Assembly: GCA_010093485.1 (NCBI GenBank)
Contig: MU001495.1
Span: 2,183,711 to 2,247,710 of the forward strand
Source of the DNA: Karstenula rhodostoma CBS 690.94
Taxonomy: Eukaryota; Ascomycota; Dothideomycetes; Pleosporales; Didymosphaeriaceae
Length of the DNA: 64,000 bases
Direction: 5' to 3'
Shown here in pieces: positions 24,140 to 35,500 of this stretch. The notes beneath the pieces were generated by a model. That model had not been told where the DNA came from. It ran no database searches and worked only from the letters and a program-made list of their open reading frames with translations. A program made the translations under genes and the position numbers. The first letter of the stretch is position 1. Each line of letters begins with the position of its first letter.

Positions 24140-24731
24140 GGTGACGGTGGTTGTTGATTTAATCACATTTCGGTTGATGGAAAGTGGTTTCTTATATACA
24201 TTTTGCGATGGATTGTTGGCGGTGTTGCGGCCGTAGAAGAAGAGGAGTACTGTGGTGGTCGTGCGGTGACATTTCGGACACGACGAAAGTCTCCGAGGCG
24301 CAGCAGGTACTTTTTGGAACAGGATCAAGACATTCAGAACTGACGCGTGGGAGGCGATCAGGATTGGGGGTTTCGGAAACTTTCCGCTACGAAGTGGCTG
24401 GGCTGTAAAGGATTGCCATCACCAATGCTACTAGTGTAATGTAGAACTGTCCGCACCACAGCGTCATTTTGATGTCTTAATCTATGCAATCTATAAGGCC
24501 GTATCTCTTACGAACGGAGTACCTGCCCAACGTGTTTTCAAAAATGACACATTAAACTTGATCAGCAACTGCAAGTAACATATCACAATTATCCCAAATT
24601 ACATCCAATCCGGGCGCATGGAAACCCAAAGATGGTTTAACAACCAAGCCTTACCCACAATATACTACAGGGCTTATAACATAGAATATAGAACAGCTAT
24701 AAGTCCTGCACATGAAAAAAAAAAGTCTCCT
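24140..24731. other. Methyltransferase promoter and AT-rich spacer
   Basis: About 590 bases. Bases 24430-24735 are AT-rich and end in a run of nine A residues near 24717-24725. No gene, repeat or RNA was recognised. Confidence 0.5.
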
Positions 24732-26023
24732 TTATACTTTATCCTTCGACGTCTCCCTAGGAGGACTTCTCTCTAGAGGCACAATCCAAGTTAGAATATT
24801 ATTCGGCACAGACGAAGCATTTCTCCTTTCATGGATAGGGGAAAATATGCAAAACTCACCTGCAAGCGCTTCGATAAATGCTAACGCCGGTAGGGAAAGC
24901 AATATCCACGGCATCAACTGTCCGAAGCTGCCAACCTTACTTTCACCGGTGTCGTCTTTTGCAAACCATACAGAATTCATCATCCAGCTTTTCAATTCCC
25001 AGAATTTGCCCAAACCGTAGAGTGTGACTGCATGAGTCGTCACGAAGCAACCCCCACGTGACAAGTACGCGAGACGGTGGCGACAGAGGTGGTCATGCTG
25101 ACAGGCGCCTTCGGCCTTCTTGAGCGACAAGATGAGACTCGTGAGAGCTGCTACGATGCAAGCGCCAAGCAGGAAGGACAAGGCGATCAAATCACTTCCA
25201 CTGCTCAGATCGTCGTTGCTATTGAAAGTAGAGAAAGCGGGCATGTTGGCGAACGAAGAGATGTTAGAGATTCCATACGAGGATGAATTACTGAGCAAGG
25301 ATGACTGGTTGGCTGAAGCTTGTATCGTGTAGTTTCGAGTCCAGTTTGGCAAGGCGGTGAAGTTCTGTGGATTGCTGGCGTTCGATTGGCCTGGATGGTC
25401 GATGAAGCAGGCGGCGGACAAAATCAGACTTGTGCTACTGGTTCTGTTGTGATTGATTGCATAGCTGTGGGGCTTGTTCGAAGGGAATATGTTCGATCGG
25501 TGATGGAAAAGGATGAATGACAATATGAACGAAGTAGCGATCATGAGGACGCGAACCGCGCTTCTACCATATTGCAATAATCGATGTTTCTCCACATCGA
25601 AGTACTTGTGCATAACAACCAAGGATCCGATATATGCTACACTAGACATGAGCACTAGGCTACAGACGAGGTCATAGTGATAGGCAGATATAGTGCAACC
25701 GACGAAGAAGTTCGCAGTGGCGAGCAAAGCGATGGAGGTGACAGCTTGAGTGTCGCTGAGGCTAATCAAGTATGTGTCTGCGAGCATTCTCAATTTGTAT
25801 TCTCGTTCGTGCCTGCCGGTATGTTAGTTAGGCCGCCATATATCCACAATACACGCACAGGTTTGGCTTCCAAAAGTCCTACCTTGTACGCTAGCGCGGT
25901 CACCCAACAAACAATCACCCCATGGAACGCTTTTTCCGCAATCAACATCATGAACTTCATCCTGCCGAGACAAAAGACTCAAGCAATCTAGTAGAATGGC
26001 ACTATCACAGCGTTTATCAACAT
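24732..26023 (-). CDS. Multi-pass membrane protein of unknown function
   Basis: A fungal integral membrane protein of about 358 residues. The proposed exons are 26023-26009 (only 15 nt, coding MLINA), 25961-25883, 25801-24860 and 24772-24732; phases agree throughout. The N-terminus DEVHDVDCGKSVPWGDCLL leads into RMLADTYLISLSDTQAVTS and a series of hydrophobic helices (LLATANFFVGCTISAYHYDLV, CSLVLMSSVAYIGSLVVMH, VLMIATSFILSFILF, LSFLLGACIVAALTSLIL, LMPWILLSLPALAFIEALA), with an Asn-glycosylation-rich loop (NWTRN, NQSS, NSSS, NISS). This layout is common in uncharacterised Pezizomycotina membrane proteins. The large third exon is secure. The small first exon and the acceptor at 25802 are my inference; the last intron is supported by GTGAGT and CTCTAG. 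Confidence 0.65.
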
Positions 26024-26110
26024 CGCTTGATTGTCATCAAAACAAGCAAACCCAGATAGAACCTCCATATCGGAGCATAAGACCCCAATTGAACATGTAC
26101 ATGAGAATCT

Positions 26111-27586
26111 TCAGAACATAAAGATCTTTCCTCCAGCATATCCAAAGCCGTTTGGACCTCTGTACTTGCGACTCGCCCCATCGACGGAGCTTGTACCTCT
26201 GTTGTCAACTTTGCCGTCCGCTGCACCGACCTGTTTCTCCGTGCTTGTTGAACCAGAACCGCTTCCACGAGGAGAAGGCGAGTCACCTACGGGGTGGATC
26301 TGCGATTTGAGAGACGCAGGACGAGATGGGTTGTTTCCAACAATTCTTTGGATAGCGTGAAGCGCCTCTTCTGTCAATTTCCCAGACTCAACAACGTGGT
26401 GAAGGGCACTCATGTCTCCAGGAGAAATGGTCATGGTGATAAGGCCTGGCGTTGATGGCGGAGCCTCGGGACTAGACGGTTCTCGCGTGCGCACGAAGTT
26501 GCTGCCATCAGCGGAGGACAAGATTCGGTCTTGCTGGAATAGCTGGCGAAAACCTTTGCCACGGGTTCTAGGTTCAAGAGGGGCATCCATGCTACCGGAA
26601 TGAGCGTGGAAACCGGAAGACGGTGTACGCACGAGAGGTGAAGGTGGAGGAAGAGATGCGGCGCTGCTGCCTCTTCCACCTACTACACCTCGTTCAGTGC
26701 GCTCCAAGTCTGCCTCGAAAGCCCTGCACATATCCTCAACCGCGTCTGACATCTTCTGGAGAGATGAACTGTTCTCCACACGTTCATCAAAACGCATTTC
26801 GTAAACAATTCTGATCCGTTGGAGGGTAGTGAATGTTCGTTTCAATCTATCTATGTAGTCGTCGCCAATGGTACCACCCTTGAGAGAGTGTTTACGTTCT
26901 TCGTACTGATCATCGTGCAGACTCCTAGCAAAGTACTCTAGTTGAAGACTCGACATCTGCGTGAGATAGCGCATCGGAATCGGGAGTACGGCGTGAAGTG
27001 TGAAAGTAGCCTTTGAAAGCGCTTCTGGGAGCATCTCATGGTGCAGGCTGGGTGGGGAAAGGACGTCGCTGCGCCATTGCTCGAAGTGACGTGGGTTTAC
27101 CGGGATCTCGATACGTGCGTAGAATGGGGATGCTTGGACTTCTGCGAGAGTAGTGTAAGCGCCCCAGTAAGTGGTGATGTCGTCCATGTGGCCAAGTATT
27201 TCCGGAGGGACAGGTCGCGGCCCAGAATTGCTATCACCAACAAAAGAGTTGAAATTTGATCCCACGAATGAGTTAGGGCGTGATCCCACAAAAGAGTTGT
27301 AACGCGATCCCGCGAAAGAGTGAGGACGCGATCCCCCGAAAGAATTCGAACGTGATCTCCTCCCCCTTGTACCGTAGGGGTTTCCGGAGGCATAAGAATT
27401 CGCGGCATCGACGGATCGAGATAGAGATCGAGACCGGGACCGGGGCCGGGGCCGGGGGGGCTCAATCGAATTCCTGACCTCCACAACATCGTACCCTCGC
27501 CTCGTCAGGCACACAGGATCATGTGGCTCCGAAGCTCGTGTGCCGCAAAAGAGGCATGGATCGGTGGTGACTTTGCGCGTGTTCAT
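26111..27586 (-). CDS. Arg/Ser-rich protein with a ten-residue repeat, function unknown
   Basis: A single exon of 491 codons. It begins with a possible metal-binding CLFCG followed by a His-Asp-Pro-Val-Cys, then an Arg/Pro/Ser-rich tract (PRPRPRSRSRSLSRS) and a tandem ten-residue repeat of the form GSRPNSFVGS. A predicted ordered, helical central region follows (about residues 130-290, with HMDDITTYWGAYTTLAEVQ, PNPRHFEQWR-like sequence and a charged helix DRLKRTFTTLQRIRIVYEM). The C-terminal third is disordered and ends GFGYAGGKIFMF. I recognise no family. The RS tract suggests a nuclear or phosphorylation-regulated protein, which is inference only. It ends 88 bases upstream of the membrane-protein gene on the same strand. 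Confidence 0.75.
   Translation of the reverse strand: MNTRKVTTDPCLFCGTRASEPHDPVCLTRRGYDVVEVRNSIEPPRPRPRSRSRSLSRSVDAANSYASGNPYGTRGRRSRSNSFGGSRPHSFAGSRYNSFVGSRPNSFVGSNFNSFVGDSNSGPRPVPPEILGHMDDITTYWGAYTTLAEVQASPFYARIEIPVNPRHFEQWRSDVLSPPSLHHEMLPEALSKATFTLHAVLPIPMRYLTQMSSLQLEYFARSLHDDQYEERKHSLKGGTIGDDYIDRLKRTFTTLQRIRIVYEMRFDERVENSSSLQKMSDAVEDMCRAFEADLERTERGVVGGRGSSAASLPPPSPLVRTPSSGFHAHSGSMDAPLEPRTRGKGFRQLFQQDRILSSADGSNFVRTREPSSPEAPPSTPGLITMTISPGDMSALHHVVESGKLTEEALHAIQRIVGNNPSRPASLKSQIHPVGDSPSPRGSGSGSTSTEKQVGAADGKVDNRGTSSVDGASRKYRGPNGFGYAGGKIFMF
27260..27365 (-). repeat. 30-bp minisatellite inside the RS-rich gene
   Basis: At least three consecutive imperfect 30-bp units containing GCGATCCC.CGAAAGAGT-type sequence (plus strand) encode the GSRxNSFxGS repeats, with degenerate units on the left. 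The period is ten codons, so copy-number change would keep the frame. Confidence 0.8.
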
Positions 27587-28403
27587 AGTGACTTGCTAGA
27601 ACTTTGTAGATCGAAAGGATGCTCGAACTTCGAAATATGGGTTGGGTGATATAAGACGTAAAGTAGCTATGGGAAGAGAGTTGTGGGGAGTGTGTAGATG
27701 TAGAAGGGGCAGAAGTCTGCGTTCTTATACTAAAGATGCATTGTTGGCGTCTTCACAGTCTGTGATGTCTTTGAAGCCGGGAGTGCATGTCAACATTGAT
27801 AGTACGCCGCTCACTAGTGTGGAAGTTATGATATGCTGGCATTTTGTGTTGTTGACAGCCAGCAAGCTACCGAGCACACCACCATGGAAAGGCACTTGTT
27901 CACAAGAAATGTGAATGCGGAGCGACGGGGTCGCTGCTCGAACCGCGCGGTCTAATGCGTGGCCGAAAAACCAGGCCTGTGAAGTAAAGCATTGTCTAGT
28001 CGTGGAAACAATTGTGTTTGTCTTGCGAGCTCGTTTCACTCTTGAAGAAGGAGTGACGACGCGCGGTTCCATATCCCACTACCGACAAATGCACATGAGC
28101 GATCGATTGGAAAGTCTTCGCGTGCTGTTGCAAGCTGCGGCAAAACGCAGTACAACAGCTCGGAGGGGTGCCAAACACGCACATGAGTAATGTGAATGCA
28201 TCTTTTGCGCATTGCGTCTATTCCATTTTCGTAGCGTTGGTCGTTCACCTATTCTGCGCCGCTGCTGAGCATTGTTCCAGGATCACACAAGGTCCATACG
28301 TACGACTAATTTGAAGCGGCCTGTCATGTTGGCAGTTCTCCCACACAGCGCACCACGTCCGAACTTTTAGGGTATCTCATATTTCACACTTCCTCCCGCA
28401 CAT
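27587..28403. other. Intergenic region, no supported gene
   Basis: About 820 bases between the RS-rich gene's promoter and the pICln 3' end. Overlapping short frames exist on both strands (27725-28072 minus, 27915-28190 plus) but show no recognisable motif. Confidence 0.5.
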
Positions 28404-29226
28404 CTATCCCGTCCTCTGATACTTCTCCTCGTGACCATTCACGCCGTTGGTCACCTGTTCCTCCTCATCACCTTCCCTCGGTCTCACAGTGCCCGCCCCA
28501 GGTCCCAGGTCCTCCCCACCAATAACCATGCCCCCCTTAAAGTTGCCATCCTCGTCCACATACTCGTCCATGTTATCCGCCGTGATCCAGCCCGTCGCCC
28601 CAGGCGCCGTCAGATCCTGTGCTCCCTCTTCTTCATCATCGGGATCAGGATGTAGATCCGCGCACGTATTCATGGCAACGAATATCTCTTGGATGCACGA
28701 GGTTTGCGGGGCGTTGGCGTCGTGGTTGGGCGGTAGGATGATGATCTCAAGGACATCGATGTCTTCGTCTGCGTTTACTGTCTCGGCGTCGTTGAGGGAA
28801 AGGTTCATGAGGAGGGCTTCGACGCCGTTCTTCTTGGTGATGCCGTGGAGCGCGATGGAGGGGTACGGGATCGAGACGCCAGTTGGCTTTGGAGTGTTTT
28901 GGAAGAGGATGAGGTTCCTAGTGAGGATGTCAGCAGGTCTACATGCGGTGACAAGAGGGAGGAGCGCACTCTGAGTTCACCCACACCTCGACGTCCTTGA
29001 CAAGCACGTCATCCTCACTCGCGCCTTCGAGCTCGGAGCTGAAGTTGGCGAATGCATCGTTTGACTGGAGTTTGGCCTTGGGGGCGGAGATTGTGAGACC
29101 GGCGTGGTGGGCGTAGAGGACGGGCTTTGCGCCGAAGAAGGTCAAGGGCGTTTGCTGTTGGTGCTCTTGTAGTGGGGTGAAATCGCCTGCCTTGGGCGCG
29201 GTGGTGCTGTGTCGGAGGGATGACAT
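28404..29226 (-). CDS. pICln homologue (methylosome subunit, PH-like Voldacs domain)
   Basis: pICln binds Sm proteins with PRMT5 in the cytoplasm and chaperones spliceosomal snRNP assembly. Exons 29226-28970 and 28917-28404 encode about 256 residues; the donor GTGCGC at 28969 is weak, but the join gives VNSENLILFQN, the expected WxNS-LILF-type core strand. The PH-like domain starts PLTFFGAKPVLY, continues through DVLVKDVEVWVNS, and then GVSIPYPSIALHGITKKNG, ILPPNHD, and a helix CIQEIFVAMNTCADLHPDPDDE, followed by the acidic tail with GWITADNMDEYVDEDGNFKG. The acidic region and the Tyr-containing tail are typical of pICln. It is transcribed divergently from the WD40 gene, with about 310 bases between start codons. 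Confidence 0.85.
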
Positions 29227-29535
29227 GGTAGGCGAGGTGGTCAGTTCTTGGGCGGTACCAATTGGTCACTTTGAAGACGAGTTTTAGAAGCGCTGCCTAA
29301 TAGTTGTGGTTGTATAGAGAGAAAGACGGTGCGTCGCGGCAGGCTGCCTTTCAAAAGTCGCCCGAAGATGCGCCGAACGTCATAGCTTCAGGCGGGGCAA
29401 GCACACGCGCTCTTCACCTTCACCTCTCCCGCGCAGCGCCAGTCCAAGACATTGGGGAACTCGCTTCGTCGCCATCCATTTCCTGCAATCATGCCTTGAA
29501 CCAGAATCCGACCAGGCTTGCATCTTCAACACACA
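29227..29535. promoter_or_regulatory. Shared divergent promoter region of pICln and WDR83-like genes
   Basis: Only 309 bases separate the two start codons, so the promoters and 5' leaders must overlap or abut. No TATA box or defined factor site could be assigned with confidence. The assignment follows from gene orientation alone. Confidence 0.5.
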
Positions 29536-30540
29536 ATGCCGCCTTTCCCTGCAACCCCCATCGCCAAACTCACCGGCCACACGGGCCCCGTCCACGCCGT
29601 CGCCTACTCCTCCTCCCCACACTCGTACATCCTCACCGGTGCCGCCGACCGCACAATCCGCCTGTACAACCCCTCGAAAGCGCCTCCATCCTCCGTCGCG
29701 CCCACCTCCTCCGCCGCATACGCGCCAGGTCTGGTCACCAAGTACAATGCGCACGGCTACGAAGTCCTCTCCATCGACGTCAACGCCGCGAACGACCGCT
29801 TCGTGAGCACCGGCGGCGACAAAACCGTGTTCCTCTGGGACGTGCAAACAGCGCAGACAGTGCGGCGCTTCACAGGGCATGCTGGGCGCGTGAACCGCGG
29901 CGTCTTCGGTGGCGAAGGCGACAGCGTGATTGTCTCCGCGAGCTTCGACGGCACGGTGCGCATCTGGGACGTCCGGAGCACGTCGTACAAACCCATCATG
30001 ACGTTCAGCGATGCCAAGGACAGCGTGACGGACGTGCTGGTCTTCGAGGGCGAGATCGTGTCCGCGTCGGTGGATGGGCGTGTGCGCAGCTATGATCTGC
30101 GCACGGGATACTGCGAGGTAGATGTCATTGGATATCCGGTGACGAGTCTGACGCTGTCGAAGAAAGGGACCGAGGTGCTCGTCAGCTCGCTGGATTCGAC
30201 AGTGAGGCTGATGGATCGCGGGAATGGGCAGTTGTTGAAGGCGTATCGCGACGAAGCGTTTGTGAATACGGATTTGAGGGTGCGCAGTACATTGGGCTTG
30301 AACGACAGTGTGGTCTTGAGTGGGAGCGATGACGGGATGGTGTTTGCGTGGGATTTGCTCGGGGGAACTGCATTGCACAAGTTCCGACATTCGGAAATGC
30401 GAGAAGTGAGGGGCAAGGCGGAGAAGAAAGAGAAGGGTAGGAAGGACATTGTCTCTGCTGTGGCATTCTGTCCCAGCAGGAGAGAATGGGCTAGTGCGGG
30501 CGGAGATGGAAATGTTGTTGTTTGGGGAACAGACAGCTGA
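29536..30540 (+). CDS. WD40 repeat protein, WDR83/MORG1-like
   Basis: A single exon of about 334 residues beginning MPPFPATPIAKLTGH. Six to seven WD repeats fill the chain and should close a single beta-propeller; repeat ends visible include ADRTIRLYN, GDKTVFLWDV, FDGTVRIWDV, VDGRVRSYDL, LDSTVRLMDR, DDGMVFAWDL and GDGNVVVWG. The order, short length and the RRFTGHAGRVN-RGVF repeat match WDR83 (MORG1), a scaffold tied to MAPK signalling in animals and to spliceosome complexes. Which role applies in this fungus is unknown. The gene ends about 180 bases from the convergent NOB1 gene. A minus-strand frame of 412 codons across this gene is a shadow. Confidence 0.85.
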   Translation: MPPFPATPIAKLTGHTGPVHAVAYSSSPHSYILTGAADRTIRLYNPSKAPPSSVAPTSSAAYAPGLVTKYNAHGYEVLSIDVNAANDRFVSTGGDKTVFLWDVQTAQTVRRFTGHAGRVNRGVFGGEGDSVIVSASFDGTVRIWDVRSTSYKPIMTFSDAKDSVTDVLVFEGEIVSASVDGRVRSYDLRTGYCEVDVIGYPVTSLTLSKKGTEVLVSSLDSTVRLMDRGNGQLLKAYRDEAFVNTDLRVRSTLGLNDSVVLSGSDDGMVFAWDLLGGTALHKFRHSEMREVRGKAEKKEKGRKDIVSAVAFCPSRREWASAGGDGNVVVWGTDS

Positions 30541-30721
30541 GAGTTGAGGCAACGCGCGATGGATGTGCGAGTAGCGTTTTGTTCTAAGATACCCCATGAG
30601 CCATTCAAACCTGTTCATAAACTCGATCAGACTTTTTACCTAAACGCCTCAATAATGCTTGGTATCCCGCGACATTCCCACCCCAATGCCCATTCATAAT
30701 CTCGTAACATCTCCCCACCCT

Positions 30722-32518
30722 CTAATTCCTCTTCTTAGAATTGACATTCCTCCCCGCACCTACCGTCGGCCTGCTATCATCCTTACGCCTGTTGCCCGTC
30801 AAGATATCAGGCAAATAATCCTTATCCATCGGATCCTTCGCCTGCGTCCTCTTCCGCTCCGTATTAATCTTCTGATACTCCTTCTGGTCCTCGCTGAGCA
30901 CCAACTCCCTGCCCCACCCGCCCTTTCCACCGCCCTGGCCCCTCATCTTCCCATTACTCGTCCCGCCCACCGGCTTCGGGATGCTGTACTTGTCCCCGCG
31001 CTTGTTGTACTGGTATTTCGTGCTGAGGTGGATCTGGAACTCGCCCTTGGCGTTGGTGCTGCACGACACGCGCTGGAGCGTGGGCTGTCCGCAGCGCGGG
31101 CAGAATTGCTTCTCCATTTCGCGGGTCGTAAGGAAGCAGGCATGACAGCGTAGGATGGTGCTGCGTGCGTTGCGGATCCGCTGCATCGAGGGGGAGAGGA
31201 GCTGCATGTTCATCTGCAGGAGCACGTTTTGCATGGCGTAATCGGTCGTCATGGTCGCAACGGCGAGCTGGGGCTCCGAGGCATCGAGGGGTGTGTCGGA
31301 GGTGTCTTGCTGCTGGTGCTTGGAAAGATTGCCCGGCGTGATCCATTCGCTGCCATCTGAATCGTCGTCGTCTGTGGTGGGTGGGGTAGGTTGCTGGGTT
31401 GTTGTGGGTGGGACATCGTTTGCGAGAGCGTGGCGTTCAGCGGCGCGGCGAGCGAGGCGGGCCTTTGCTGGATGGAGCTTTTTCTGAGTATTGTCCTGCT
31501 CGAGCACTTCTTTTGTTTGCTCAGGCGCTTCTGTTACGGTCTCCGGTTCTTCTGTTGCTTTTTCGGACTCGTGGGTTGGTTGCTCGGATTCCTTTGTGTC
31601 CTGCTCCGGTGCTTTTGTCACTTCCTGGGGCTCTTCTGCTGCTTTCTCAGGCTCTTGAGTCGCTGAAGATTCCTCTGCGGTTTCCATCGCTGCAATCTCC
31701 TCTTTGAGATCTGCTGAGCTGTTTTCGGTGTCCGCTTGGATGGGCTGCTCTTCCGAGCTCTGGGAATTTGAAAGAATCTGCTTCTCGGCGTATTGGCGAG
31801 CGCGGCGAGCCTTTTTGCTGTTTACCTTCTTCTTCTTCAACCTGGCGTCGTTGGGCTCCGGAGTACCTGCTGGGGCAGACGTTACGCCATCCTGCTGTGG
31901 GATAATATCTTCCTGGTTCAGAAAAGATACTTCAGCGGAGGGCCCTTCCGATACTGCAGCAGGTTCAAGTGAAATCCCATCGACGGGCTGCCCGGGCCCG
32001 ACCACGAGTTCTCCTTTCGCTTTCTGCTTACGCTTCAACTCCGCCTTCCTTTCGCGCGCTACTGCATATTCTGCCTCTTTCTTTGCGTCTTCAGCTCGTT
32101 TTTCAGCAGCTTCCTCGTCGGCTTTCTTTTGCTCCTCCTCCGTCAGCTTCACCGGTCCTTTCGGCACACTCCTCAATCCAAATGACCCGCCATGCTTTTC
32201 ACAGTACACCTCATACGCCAACGCCAAGATACCCAAATCCTGCCTGCTCAAAACTGAGAAATCGCCTGTCTTCTTTGCAAACTCTGAAACGGCATCATAG
32301 CTTGCTGGCGAAGGCGTCTTGATGTTCAGAAAAGGCAGTAGCGTGGTTTCTACCCGTGACCTGGTGGCGGGGTCGCGGATTTCCGCGATGATGGCTGGAG
32401 TGGTGTAAAGTACTTCTGCCGTGTTTATGATGGTCGATATGGAGACGGTGTTGTGTATCAGAGGGCCTGTGTCGATGATTATGGAGTGGACGGGCTTCTC
32501 GCTATTTTGGGTCGCCAT
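30722..32518 (-). CDS. NOB1: NOB1, 20S pre-rRNA D-site endonuclease
   Basis: NOB1 cleaves 20S pre-rRNA at site D to make mature 18S rRNA in late cytoplasmic 40S particles. A single exon of about 598 residues starts MATQNSEKP in a good context (CCACCATGG). The PIN domain opens with SIIIDTGPLI, giving the catalytic Asp at residue 16, and runs to DLGILALAYEVY near residue 115. A zinc ribbon near residues 457-480 has CHAC and CPRCG pairs. The C-terminal signature includes FQIHLSTKYQYNKRGDKYSIPKP and LVLSEDQKEY. Between PIN and ribbon lies a long charged insertion with degenerate Glu/Thr/Pro repeats (EPEKAAEEPQEVTKAPEQ), making it longer than yeast Nob1 (about 460 residues). The in-frame sequence upstream of 32518 is taken as 5' leader. 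Confidence 0.95.
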   Translation of the reverse strand: MATQNSEKPVHSIIIDTGPLIHNTVSISTIINTAEVLYTTPAIIAEIRDPATRSRVETTLLPFLNIKTPSPASYDAVSEFAKKTGDFSVLSRQDLGILALAYEVYCEKHGGSFGLRSVPKGPVKLTEEEQKKADEEAAEKRAEDAKKEAEYAVARERKAELKRKQKAKGELVVGPGQPVDGISLEPAAVSEGPSAEVSFLNQEDIIPQQDGVTSAPAGTPEPNDARLKKKKVNSKKARRARQYAEKQILSNSQSSEEQPIQADTENSSADLKEEIAAMETAEESSATQEPEKAAEEPQEVTKAPEQDTKESEQPTHESEKATEEPETVTEAPEQTKEVLEQDNTQKKLHPAKARLARRAAERHALANDVPPTTTQQPTPPTTDDDDSDGSEWITPGNLSKHQQQDTSDTPLDASEPQLAVATMTTDYAMQNVLLQMNMQLLSPSMQRIRNARSTILRCHACFLTTREMEKQFCPRCGQPTLQRVSCSTNAKGEFQIHLSTKYQYNKRGDKYSIPKPVGGTSNGKMRGQGGGKGGWGRELVLSEDQKEYQKINTERKRTQAKDPMDKDYLPDILTGNRRKDDSRPTVGAGRNVNSKKRN

Positions 32519-35500
32519 GGTGGGGTGATTCTGGATTTTCGCCCACACGTAACTGCAATATAATGTGGAGTAATGCAAGGAGGCGCCTGTCTTTGGTAGC
32601 TGTTCCTCGCACGGTGTCTTGTGCGTTTTACTGTATTTTCGAGTGTGGCGACGACGATGGAGGTTGTGCGCACCACTTTTAGGCAAATTTTGTAACAGAG
32701 GTGCGTTTGGTGGGGAGAGGTGTGATTGGGGAAGCTACGGTGCTAGCGGATGACTAAGTACCAGCAGCGAGGGGAGGCGCAATCGCATCGTTCTTGCGCT
32801 TTAGTTCCCGCTGCTCAGATCTAACCTCTCAGGCACTGGCCTCGAACAAACCTGGAGAATGGTTGCAACACTCGCCGTGTTGCCTGTCAATTTGGACCTA
32901 TCGCTTCATCTTGTGCGTCCATGGAAACCTCACCTTGTTTACCCACCGCCCCAGTTTATCACCTTCCGTCAATACTGACTGCGCTTCTTGGGCCGGTCCA
33001 ATTACCCACCCTCTGTCGATGATATCGAAGACAAAACGCATCCGCTGGCGAGAATCTCTTCGAGACCCGATCCTCAAACGCTCTAGAATAGCAGTTAGCG
33101 AAACGAACGCGGGCGTCTGGCGGCTTCGATGGACGAGCTGTCAACAGCAAGCCGCATGAAGGCTACCAAAACCGGGTTATTAATTTTCTTGTTAGGGGAG
33201 CAGCAGTTGTGACGGAATACTCAGTCGATCGATTTCACTTCGATGTCAAGATCGATCGACCGAGCTTCTGGTCCATCGAGGCTCGTCAAGCTTCGTGGTG
33301 CAACGATCGTAGGAAATTTGATACGTCGACGTCTGGCGAAGGTCCTACCATCATTACCACACCTGACCATACTGGACGGTGGTGACCGGCGTCTCGCACC
33401 GGGCGCCTAGAGGTATCTTCTGCTCTCGCATATTTTTCTGCAGGAAACTCGACCAACAAACGTGCTCTTGTGTTGATGGAATAAAAGCATCCGCCGTGTC
33501 CCCTGCACTACACGATCGACGCCTCCCAACATGCGAAAATATGCGCGTTTCGTTATATTCGCGACGATGAGTGTATTCATCGGCCTAACAACCCCATGTT
33601 GCATCTTTGTCCGCTGGCCTGACCTGAATTGACGGTTGTATTTGCGTCATCTGCAAGGCTATATCTGGAACATTCTTTCCTCTTGCACGCTTTTATCCCT
33701 AGGTGTATGTATCTGGTCTCGCTTTTGGTTCCCCGCGTGCAAGCAACCGTTGACTGAGAGCATCGCTGTTCTGGAACTTCCCATGGGCGCTTCCCACTTC
33801 AGCGTCGATCAGCTGTGTCATTGGATAGAAGGCTTGTAGTTTTGGCAGCGGACGGATGCGTGTTCGGAGCCCAAACAGTAGTGGTGAAACGTCGTCTTTC
33901 GGTAGCCCACTGTGGTTATGTGGGTGGCGAATATACGACTCCGCATGACAAGGCCAAGTCGCGACAATCTCTGCAACGATTGGTATTCGACGAGATAGCT
34001 GGGTCGCCGCGGCGGCTTCCCAAACCCTGTGGAGCGTTGCGGGGCCGAAGGCAGCTTATGGTCTCGCTGCAGGTCTGTCTGTGCAAAATCTCAGCAACAC
34101 CTACAACCGCTTTCTCAACGGAAATACAGTTTGCTCGTCCCGTAGCGTCACAAGAGGCTCAGTCAACGCTTCGCCTTCGCGTCGAATACCAGACTAATGA
34201 CATTTGGTAATGCTGTACGCATGATCCTAAGCTAGCCAATCTACCAGCAATTTGTGTCCGCAAGGTTGCGTGCTGACCGGTGAGCTCGATCGCGCAAAGC
34301 TCAGCGCTTTGCTACATGAGTGCAGGTAAGGCGCGGAGCATTCTCTATGTCCGGTCAACCGAATCTGAGTTTCTAGTAAGATGCTTTGTGCTATTGGCCC
34401 TCAGTCGGCGACTCCATGGTAGTTGGCGCCAACTCTGGACGAAAGGACGTAGGTGCATCGAGCCGAACGAAGGTCATCGAGGGCACTCCGCCGCCTGTGC
34501 AGCCTCATTCGCTCAGTGGAACCGAAGCGGCTCAAAATGCGATCTCAGGGTGGGTGAAAGAAGGCAACGAGGCAACTTGCAGGAATAGCAGCGGCAAAAG
34601 CTGCCCATAGGCCCTGAAAATACGCCGCACGTCCAGGGCAGGTCACCGGTCCCCTGTCATGGAATCCTACTTATTGCTGGCCACTCCCGCAGTTCTGTAA
34701 GATAAAAGGTGAGCAAAACATACCCAGGAAACACACTGATGGAAAAAGCTTACTCGTTCTCTGTTCTCTGAGTAGATCGGCCGATGTCCGGGATCGTTTC
34801 ACGCCATCCAATCCTCGCTCACTGCTTTTGCCGCCCGACTAGGTCTGCCGGTGTTCCAGTTCGCCCGGCCACTCACTTATAGTTGGTTCTGTCGAGCAGA
34901 GCCGCATAACCCATCTCTTCCGCCTTCATCGATGTGCATGCGCCGAAGCTACGTCCATGTCCGTCCCAAACCGCCACCTTGCGATGACAACCGCTTTCGG
35001 CAATAGACGGTAGCCAGCCGAGCATTTGAGATGCAATGCAAGGCCAACTCTTGCAAGCACAGTCATGTTAACTACGGCCTGCCTTGGTCGGACACCTGAA
35101 ACATCCATCTAAACAAAACAAACAGTAATTTTCGCGACGGATGCAACGAGTAACCGACCCAGAGACCAGGGAGTCCTTCCGTTCTTCCATACCGTTCGGC
35201 ATGCGTTAGGCTGCAACCAACTATTCGCCAACGGCAACATCGAGTAGGCGCTCCGTTGGCACAAGGTCCCACCCGAATGCACCTTGCGGAGGCGCTATCG
35301 ACCTGCTGCTGGTTGGTCCACGCAAGCAGTGGTTGCATGCAGCCAAATCATTGCCGCTGGGGATGAGCGGTCGGTTTACCGCATTCATTTCATGATTGCA
35401 GCTGACATGGCTACAGCTGCGGAGAGCTTTGGCTCATATACGACGCGGCACAGCAAAGCTACAGGCGGGAGCCTTTACACAACAGTGCTTGCTGACACTT

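Noticed and set aside
29380..30618. 412-codon minus-strand frame over the WD40 gene
   Set aside because: It is a mirror of a GC-rich coding sequence; the plus strand has clear WD repeats and the minus product is an Arg/His/Val-rich shadow.
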